The notes beneath the pieces were generated by a model that was given only the letters and a program-made list of their open reading frames with translations, was not told where the DNA came from and did no database searches. Below, piece after piece: positions 23,088 through 27,611 of a DNA stretch of 27,611 bases. The translations under genes were made by a program, and so were the position numbers. The stretch's first letter is position 1. Each line of letters begins with the position of its first letter. This DNA comes from Proteobacteria bacterium UBA1278 (lineage in GTDB: Bacteria > Pseudomonadota > Gammaproteobacteria > Comchoanobacterales > Comchoanobacteraceae), in contig DBUY01000049.1 in assembly GCA_002308435.1 (NCBI GenBank), positions 8,139-35,749 on the forward strand. The letters run 5' to 3'.

Positions 23088-23776
23088 ATGTTGCTCTTGC
23101 TAGTGGATAATTGCCTGCTGTAATAGACGCCGATTAAACCAAATGCAATGAATTGTAGAGCGTAGCAGATATGGCGTGTAATGCCAAGATGAAGAATGTG
23201 ACCATTGTTGAGTTGCTCATAGAGTGCTGAACTCTCTGTTATGACTGCATAAGAAAGTACTTTTGTTTTGAGAGTAGACTCTATAGACGCTGTATCGAGG
23301 TAGGCAAGAACGCGTGGCCAGTTCGTATTCAGTTGTTGGGTCTGTAAAAGTTTGCCTCTTGGTTTGTATAATAATCCTTTGACGCCTTGTTGTTCATTGT
23401 ATGTAGTAATATGGCGTTGAGCAGCTTGTCGGTTGGGATGCCAGCCGAGATGGATGATCACTGATTGACCAATTTCTCGAGCGTATCCTGTTGCAACCAG
23501 TTCAACGCCAACTTGATGTTGATAGATAGCTGGATCGATGATGAAATAGTTTTTTTTATTGATCGGTAGATGGAAATGTACTAACTGGTTATTTTCTAGC
23601 TGGTTGGCGGATCTCAGTTCGTTTGTGTGCAGGGCACCTTGCGGTTTGGTATTGAGTAGTTCATATTTGTGATATGCACGATGTATTTGCCACCATGCAA
23701 GTGAAAGCATGATACATAAATTGATTGCACTAGCGATCCGTATCGAGTGTTTTGGTGTGGGTTTGTGAATCGTCAT
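23078..23776 (-). CDS. SURF1-family cytochrome oxidase assembly protein
   Basis: SURF1 proteins sit in the membrane with an N- and a C-terminal helix and help insert haem A into cytochrome c oxidase subunit I. Family points seen: an N-terminal helix ending in SLAWWQIHRAYHKYELL (the G/A-x-W-Q-x2-R-x3-K motif), IIHLGWHPNRQ in place of VNRGWVP, GLLYKPRG, WPRVLAYLD, and the C-terminal RHICYALQFIAFGLIGVYY (H-x2-YA-x-Q-x3-F). The frame is open further upstream to 23875, but that extension is not family-like; I start at the ATG at 23776, giving 232 residues. The gene then heads the minus-strand operon, with only 14 nt separating its start from that of the divergent DUF2909 gene. Confidence 0.92.
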   Translation of the reverse strand: MTIHKPTPKHSIRIASAINLCIMLSLAWWQIHRAYHKYELLNTKPQGALHTNELRSANQLENNQLVHFHLPINKKNYFIIDPAIYQHQVGVELVATGYAREIGQSVIIHLGWHPNRQAAQRHITTYNEQQGVKGLLYKPRGKLLQTQQLNTNWPRVLAYLDTASIESTLKTKVLSYAVITESSALYEQLNNGHILHLGITRHICYALQFIAFGLIGVYYSRQLSTSKSNICI

Positions 23777-23778
23777 AT

Positions 23779-23783
23779 GGGAG
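23779..23783 (+). promoter_or_regulatory. Shine-Dalgarno site of the DUF2909 gene (GGGAG)
   Basis: GGGAG followed by 7 nt and then the ATG at 23791. It selects this internal start and lies in the 14 nt between two divergent start codons. Confidence 0.65.
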
Positions 23784-23790
23784 TTATTAT

Positions 23791-23997
23791 ATGGGATATC
23801 GGTGGATATTAATATGCTTGTTATTATTGATCGTCTGGAATTTAATGCGTGGGTTATCAGCAATGATTTCGCCATCTGGGACTGATCGAGCTCGTGTTGT
23901 TCGGGCGCTTTCTATGCGGATCGGTTTATCTTTGATTGTTTTTTTCCTGCTCATGGTTGGCTGGGTAATGGGATGGTGGTCACCTCATCAGCTATGA
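23791..23997 (+). CDS. DUF2909-like twin-transmembrane protein
   Basis: A 68-residue membrane protein with two TM helices: MGYRWILICLLLLIVWNLM at the N-terminus and IGLSLIVFFLLMVGWVMGWW at the C-terminus. A cytoplasmic-looking loop has R-rich ARVVRALSMRIGLS, the characteristic (V/M)-x-AL-x-xRIGLS stretch of DUF2909 (twin transmembrane) proteins. These are commonly encoded beside SURF1 in cox clusters of gammaproteobacteria, as here. Function is unknown, with an oxidase-related role presumed from location. The frame could begin at 23752, but the ATG at 23791 has GGGAG at 7 nt and gives the family N-terminus. Confidence 0.88.
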   Translation: MGYRWILICLLLLIVWNLMRGLSAMISPSGTDRARVVRALSMRIGLSLIVFFLLMVGWVMGWWSPHQL

Positions 23998-24076
23998 TAT
24001 CTTTTTTGTGATGGGGTATGCCTGCTCAAGCTAGCTTGTTTGGTGATGGGGTGGTTTTTAGGGCAATCTATGTTAG

Positions 24077-24082
24077 TATAAT
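24077..24082 (+). promoter_or_regulatory. Candidate -10 element for tatA-tatC (TATAAT)
   Basis: A perfect TATAAT lies 23 nt before the tatA ATG. Upstream, at the right distance, only a T-rich GTTTTTA stretch is found, so the -35 is poor. The start of transcription would be near 24089. Confidence 0.35.
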
Positions 24083-24105
24083 TCAATACTATTTTGGATA
24101 AACGG

Positions 24106-24294
24106 ATGGGTTTTGCAGGGATAAGTCCAGGTTCTTTATTGTTGATTTTTTTAATCGCGTTACTGGTCTTTGGGCCAAAACGTCTCGAGTCTCTGGGTGA
24201 AGAGTTAGGTAAGGCGTTGCGTGGTTTTCGAAAAGGGCTTGATGGTGATCAGCCATCTCAGCCGAAAGATGTTGATCAGTCGACACCTCTATAG
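24106..24294 (+). CDS. tatA: Sec-independent translocase protein TatA
   Basis: Forms the oligomeric pore-like component of the Tat system, which exports folded proteins. The 62-residue product is the classic short TatA: an N-terminal TM helix (MGFAGISPGSLLLIFLIALL), the hinge FGPKRL and an amphipathic helix (GEELGKALRGFRKGL), followed by a short polar tail. Frame and spacing allow a TTG at 24094, but the ATG at 24106 gives the family N-terminus. The amphipathic helix with G-x2-L-G-K-x-L-x-x-F(R/K)K is of TatA rather than TatB type. The stop is 11 nt before tatC. A separate tatB is not present here, so this protein may cover both roles, as in some two-component Tat systems. Confidence 0.93.
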   Translation: MGFAGISPGSLLLIFLIALLVFGPKRLESLGEELGKALRGFRKGLDGDQPSQPKDVDQSTPL

Positions 24295-24305
24295 TCTGCC
24301 TTGTA

Positions 24306-25052
24306 ATGACTGCTTCAACTGGTCGTTATCTTGCTATTTGGGGAGAGCTACAACAAAGAGCAATTGTTTGTTTCTTGACATGGCTTGTATTGGTTTGTGT
24401 ATGCTTCTGGCAGCGTGATTATTTACTGTTATCGTTGAAATATCCACTAGAGCAGCTGGTCACTAATCAGCCACCATTGGTGACATTGTCTGTGACTGAT
24501 GGGTTTTATATATCATTTCAAATGGCCTGTAATACCAGTTTTTTCATGGTCAGCCCATTACTGATCTATCATCTCTGGTGTTTTTTGTTTCCTGCGCTGC
24601 GCCTTAGGGAACGTGTCCTATTTCGTGTCTTGTTATGTGTGGCTGCTCTGTTGTTCATAATTGGGTCGTTGTTTGGTTGGCTGGTTGTTTTGCCGTTGTT
24701 ATTTTCCTATGGTCGGCTATTCATACCGAGTGATGTGATGTGGATGGTCGATTTTCGGCAATATATCGGGTTATTTTGGAGTATTGGTTTGTATGGGGGG
24801 CTTGTTTTTGAATTGCCGCTGGTGATAGCGGTTTTGGCACATCTCGGTTGGTTGAGGCCGGATCATATAAACCAATCAAGGGGTTATGTTTTCTTAAGCT
24901 GCTTCGTGGTGGGGATGCTGGCTACGCCTCCAGATATGTTTGCACAGATTGCCTTTGCGTTACCGTTGTACGGTTTATTTGAGTTAGGTTGGCTTGGACG
25001 TCGTTTTCTTGCGTATCTCATACCAGACCGCCGTGAGGTTGTGTCGCTATGA
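24306..25052 (+). CDS. tatC: Sec-independent translocase protein TatC
   Basis: Polytopic inner-membrane receptor that recognises twin-arginine signal peptides. The 248-residue protein has six hydrophobic segments. Signal-binding glutamates appear conserved: Glu14 in WGELQQR (replacing the usual HLxELRxR, with the His and first Arg lost) and Glu102 in FPALRLRERV. YGGLVFELPLVIAVLAHLGW and the hallmark GMLATPPDMFAQIAFALPLY with GLFELG match TatC closely. It is Trp-rich compared with typical family members. It directly follows tatA and ends 21 nt from the convergent hemA. The changed N-terminal motif is a mild divergence rather than a sign of loss. Confidence 0.95.
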   Translation: MTASTGRYLAIWGELQQRAIVCFLTWLVLVCVCFWQRDYLLLSLKYPLEQLVTNQPPLVTLSVTDGFYISFQMACNTSFFMVSPLLIYHLWCFLFPALRLRERVLFRVLLCVAALLFIIGSLFGWLVVLPLLFSYGRLFIPSDVMWMVDFRQYIGLFWSIGLYGGLVFELPLVIAVLAHLGWLRPDHINQSRGYVFLSCFVVGMLATPPDMFAQIAFALPLYGLFELGWLGRRFLAYLIPDRREVVSL

Positions 25053-25073
25053 TGGCGTATCAGCGAAGCCAGA

Positions 25074-26363
25074 TTATGTTGAAATCAATTCTCTTGTGCT
25101 GGAGGTATTCTGGATAAGTAGCTTGAGTGTTTTGATCGTGGTCGGGTCTCCTGTCGCAACCAGTTGCTTAATGTGCATGGTTGGTGTGTGTAGTAGATTT
25201 TTTGCATATTGAAAGCTGCATTGGTTTTCTTTTGGCGTATTGGGTGCAGTTTTGATGAACAGTTGTTGATGAATATTGCGCATTTTAATTTCTAGATTGC
25301 GGAGTAACTCTACTTTTTTCTCTGGATGGTTGGAAAGCTGTTTGCTGAGTGTTTCAGCGTTGTGAAGCCAATTCTTTCTGAAGGCATCAATTAGATCTGT
25401 GTGTGCACGTAATCGAAGTTCTTGTATGGCGTTGTTGGTGTGTGCAGTGATCAGTTTTTCAGTTTTCACGATGCTGACTTCTTGATTTTGTTGATAGCCT
25501 AAGTCATCTAACGTGTAGAGATTGCATGAGTCATTGGCTGGTTCGATATCTGGCGGCATAGCCAGGTCAAAATATACGTGCTTTTTTAGCGCGCATGACA
25601 ATCGTTCTGACTGTGTGATGATATAGTTGCTGCTTGAGGTTGCGGAGATCACACAATTGTGTGTCTCCAGCATATCAGAAAGTCGGTCGATGTGCTTGAT
25701 TGCTACGTCGAAGGATTGGCCCAGAATTTGTTGTGTTTGTGGGTTACGCGATAGAATAGTGCATGCTGGCTTTTGTTTGAGCTTATCGCGGTAGTGTAGG
25801 TGTTGTTGGATAACGTGCCCTGTGCCAATCAGTAATATGCGGCAATTTTTGATATCAGGCCAGTGATGGTTGATTTGGTTGAAGACACAGTGTGCAAGTG
25901 AATGGACTTGTATATCCATTTCGTTACGAATATTTCTGGCGGCATGCACGCAGCGTGTTAGTAAATGAAATAGTTTGTTTCGACATGTTTTTTGATGATA
26001 GCCCGAGTGAATGGCTTGCTTGTATTGTCCAAGGATTTCAGTCTCCCCCATGATTTTGGAGTCAAGGCCTGACATGGTTCGTAGAATGTGGGCGATGGCT
26101 GTGTCTGCGTGTTTTTGGTATGTGAGCTCAGGTGGCATGTTTTGTGCAGCACACCATTGTAGGAGTTGATTTTGCTCACACATACAAATAATCTCAGTGC
26201 GATTACAGGTGGATAAGATAATGTGCTCTTTCATCCAGGATTGTTGTTGTAATGCGTGACTCATTATACGAATGGTGTTTTGAGTCCATGCAAAAGATGC
26301 GCGTTGGTCAGTTTGTGCGGTATGATGACTAATGCCGACAATATGTAGGTGTTTTAAATTCAC
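25074..26363 (-). CDS. hemA: Glutamyl-tRNA reductase
   Basis: NADPH-dependent reduction of glutamyl-tRNA(Glu) to glutamate-1-semialdehyde, the first committed step of C5-route tetrapyrrole synthesis, supplying haem for the oxidase-assembly genes nearby. The active-site motif LSTCNRTE holds the nucleophile Cys53. GLDSKIMGETEILGQYKQA replaces the common GLDSMVLGEPQILGQVKxA; the glycine-rich NADPH motif LIGTGHVIQQ and SLAHCVFNQI region are clearly diverged from the E. coli form. The C-terminal dimerisation helix has KNLLHTPTMHIKQL, the usual K-L-L-H-x-P motif. GTG start; 429 residues, normal. It is not followed by prfA, the common neighbour in gammaproteobacteria. Confidence 0.95.
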   Translation of the reverse strand: MNLKHLHIVGISHHTAQTDQRASFAWTQNTIRIMSHALQQQSWMKEHIILSTCNRTEIICMCEQNQLLQWCAAQNMPPELTYQKHADTAIAHILRTMSGLDSKIMGETEILGQYKQAIHSGYHQKTCRNKLFHLLTRCVHAARNIRNEMDIQVHSLAHCVFNQINHHWPDIKNCRILLIGTGHVIQQHLHYRDKLKQKPACTILSRNPQTQQILGQSFDVAIKHIDRLSDMLETHNCVISATSSSNYIITQSERLSCALKKHVYFDLAMPPDIEPANDSCNLYTLDDLGYQQNQEVSIVKTEKLITAHTNNAIQELRLRAHTDLIDAFRKNWLHNAETLSKQLSNHPEKKVELLRNLEIKMRNIHQQLFIKTAPNTPKENQCSFQYAKNLLHTPTMHIKQLVATGDPTTIKTLKLLIQNTSSTRELIST

Positions 26364-26388
26364 TGTTTTTTATCACTCGTCTGGGACT

Positions 26389-26418
26389 ATGGTAAGTGAT
26401 TTTCATTCATCATGTAAA
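26389..26418 (-). promoter_or_regulatory. Candidate sigma70-type promoter of hemA
   Basis: On the minus strand TTTACA (26413-26418) and TACCAT (26389-26394) are separated by 18 nt, ending about 25 nt before the hemA GTG. Pattern match only. Confidence 0.35.
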
Positions 26419-26491
26419 GTGATGTGCTTGAATTTTTTGATGATACCATGTTACTGTGTGATTGTTATACGTGCTTACTGATTGCCTGCAC

Positions 26492-26495
26492 GGAG
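26492..26495 (+). promoter_or_regulatory. Shine-Dalgarno site for the GT9 glycosyltransferase (GGAG)
   Basis: GGAG followed by 5 nt and then the ATG at 26501; used to place that start. Confidence 0.5.
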
Positions 26496-26500
26496 AATGG

Positions 26501-27442
26501 ATGCCCAAAAGAAACTTAATTTTTATGCCACCTAAAAAAATATTATTCATCGGGCCGACTCGCATTGGAGATACGGTGTTGGCGTCGTCTGTGTTGAATG
26601 ATTGCTATAGTAAATGGCCGGATGCACGCATTTCTGTGGTGACAAGTCCTTTTTCTAGCGCGCTTTACGAAGCCTTTCCAGCGCTTGAAGAGCTCAAAGT
26701 GGTCACGAAATCGAAGGGAAGTTGGCGACAATCCCATTGGTGGAAAATTTGGTCTTGGGCGGTCTCCACGCGCTGGGATTTGGTCATAGATATGCGCTCA
26801 TCCATGCTCAGTCTGTGCCTGCTTTCCAAGAGGCGCAAGACTTTTCGTGGTGTCAGTGGTCGACATATGGTGTCACAATTTACAGACTTCATGCAGCGGT
26901 CTCAGCCACTCTCCCCAAAAATCTGGTATGGTCAGAATGATGCGAATGAGGCGCTCGCAATGCTTAGTTCTTCTGGGCCATATGTTGTGGTCGCGCCCTT
27001 TTCGAACTGGGGTCCAAAAGACTGGCCAATTCATTGCTACGTAAGTTTGTTAAATCACGCTGTCTTTGATGGATACACAATAATTCTTACTGGTATCTCT
27101 AGAGATGCCCCTGTAGCGAATGCTTTGCAGGCGCTGGTTGATCAAATCAATCGTCCGATAATTAACTTATTTGATTGGGGACATTTGCGTCATATGCTGC
27201 CGATATTTGAGCGGAGTGCGTTGTTTATTGGCAGCGATAGTGGATTAATGCACTTATCGGCATCGACACAATGTCCCACTGTAGGTCTTTTTGGGCCAAC
27301 TGACGCTGTGCGTTACGGTCCATGGCGCAACACAGTGATACAGGCTCCTGGTGAGAAAATGAAAAGTCTTTCCGCCGAAGTGGTTGTTGGTCATGTTAAG
27401 CAATTATTGCCTATGCAAGAATTGTCCGAAGACTCGGCATAG
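26501..27442 (+). CDS. Glycosyltransferase family 9 protein, heptosyltransferase-like (LPS core)
   Basis: GT9 enzymes such as WaaF/WaaC transfer ADP-heptose to the inner core of LPS on the cytoplasmic side of the membrane. The N-terminal domain starts with KKILFIGPTRIGDTVLASSV, with the family's I-G-D motif at residues 22-24, then ISVVTSPFSSALYEAFP. The C-terminal domain has the ADP-heptose-binding pattern FIGSDSGLMHLSASTQCPTV followed by GLFGPTDAVRYGPW, which marks the family clearly. KDWPIHCYVSLLN in the middle is also typical. Of the heptosyltransferases, WaaF is the nearest in style, but I cannot tell I from II, so no symbol is given. The start at 26501 has GGAG at 5 nt (313 residues); a second ATG at 26525 and a TTG at 26462 are alternatives. 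Confidence 0.9.
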   Translation: MPKRNLIFMPPKKILFIGPTRIGDTVLASSVLNDCYSKWPDARISVVTSPFSSALYEAFPALEELKVVTKSKGSWRQSHWWKIWSWAVSTRWDLVIDMRSSMLSLCLLSKRRKTFRGVSGRHMVSQFTDFMQRSQPLSPKIWYGQNDANEALAMLSSSGPYVVVAPFSNWGPKDWPIHCYVSLLNHAVFDGYTIILTGISRDAPVANALQALVDQINRPIINLFDWGHLRHMLPIFERSALFIGSDSGLMHLSASTQCPTVGLFGPTDAVRYGPWRNTVIQAPGEKMKSLSAEVVVGHVKQLLPMQELSEDSA

Positions 27443-27540
27443 TTTCTCGACCAAAGCGGACGTATTCTATGCCTGCCCGTGCTTGCGTGCCTGTCCTATA
27501 TTTGATAGTCTGGCGATGAACATGAACAATTAGGTGCTAT

Positions 27541-27611
27541 ATGTCTTCAGCTAATGCCAACAATCACACAAGTAATGATGTAGCTCCGATAACAAGCCGG
27601 ATTCCATCAGA
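27541..27611 (+). CDS. N-terminus of an unidentified protein, cut by the window end
   Basis: An ATG preceded by AGGTG with 5 nt spacing opens a frame that runs to the window edge (23 codons: MSSANANNHTSNDVAPITSR and on). The first residues are polar and not diagnostic. The gene starts about 100 nt after the GT9 stop on the same strand, a gap in which I see nothing further. Confidence 0.5.
   Translation, partial: MSSANANNHTSNDVAPITSRIPS

Noticed and set aside
1..27611. CRISPR arrays, tRNA or rRNA genes, prophage genes
   Set aside because: I looked for regularly spaced short repeats and tRNA-like T-arm sequences in the gaps between genes and saw none; gaps are short and filled with ordinary leader sequence.

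Overview
The window is almost entirely coding chromosomal DNA of moderately low GC from a Gram-negative bacterium, most likely a gammaproteobacterium. It carries LPS-transport and KDO genes, the outer-membrane Mla lipid pathway, aerobic cytochrome-oxidase assembly genes, a mitochondrial-type ETF/ETF-QO system, Tat export and a glutamyl-tRNA reductase. Some core proteins are rather divergent (GpsA, GluTR, the KdsD CBS region), genes are tightly packed, and one giant protein has no recognisable homologue. This would suit a host-associated or specialised lineage such as the Legionellales or relatives, but that placement is inference. I saw no tRNA or rRNA gene, CRISPR array, insertion sequence or prophage, and no gene-free stretch above 300 bases.

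Layout. (1) Positions 1-3710, minus strand: one operon mlaF-mlaE-mlaD-mlaC-mlaB-murA, with murA cut by the window edge. It covers retrograde phospholipid transport and the first committed step of peptidoglycan synthesis. (2) Positions 3720-5834, plus strand: divergent kdsD-lptC-trmL, lacking the kdsC, lptA and lptB genes that E. coli has there. (3) Positions 5835-9689, minus strand: an AmgK-like sugar kinase, a divergent gpsA and the ETF-ubiquinone oxidoreductase. (4) Positions 9829-12241, plus strand: two small membrane proteins that look like divergent paralogues, then etfB and etfA. Regions 3 and 4 together hold the whole electron path from acyl-CoA dehydrogenases to quinone.

(5) Positions 12326-18763, minus strand: a single 2145-residue reading frame of unknown function. 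It has a charged coiled-coil-like section near the N-terminus and Sel1/TPR-like helical repeats near the C-terminus. It has its own good sigma70-type promoter, and its last 86 bp exist as a decayed tandem copy downstream. This is the most unusual element in the window. (6) Positions 18935-23776: birA (plus) runs into a minus-strand, translationally coupled operon SURF1 - small SCO-like protein - ctaA - ctaB - rsmJ for haem A synthesis and cytochrome c oxidase assembly, ending with an rRNA methyltransferase. (7) Positions 23791-27611: a DUF2909-type twin-TM protein, tatA-tatC (no tatB), hemA on the opposite strand, a GT9 heptosyltransferase-like protein, and the start of a further gene cut by the window end.

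Several starts are placed inside the longest possible frame because a Shine-Dalgarno site and the family N-terminus agree on an internal ATG (mlaC, mlaD, SURF1, DUF2909, tatA, GT9).
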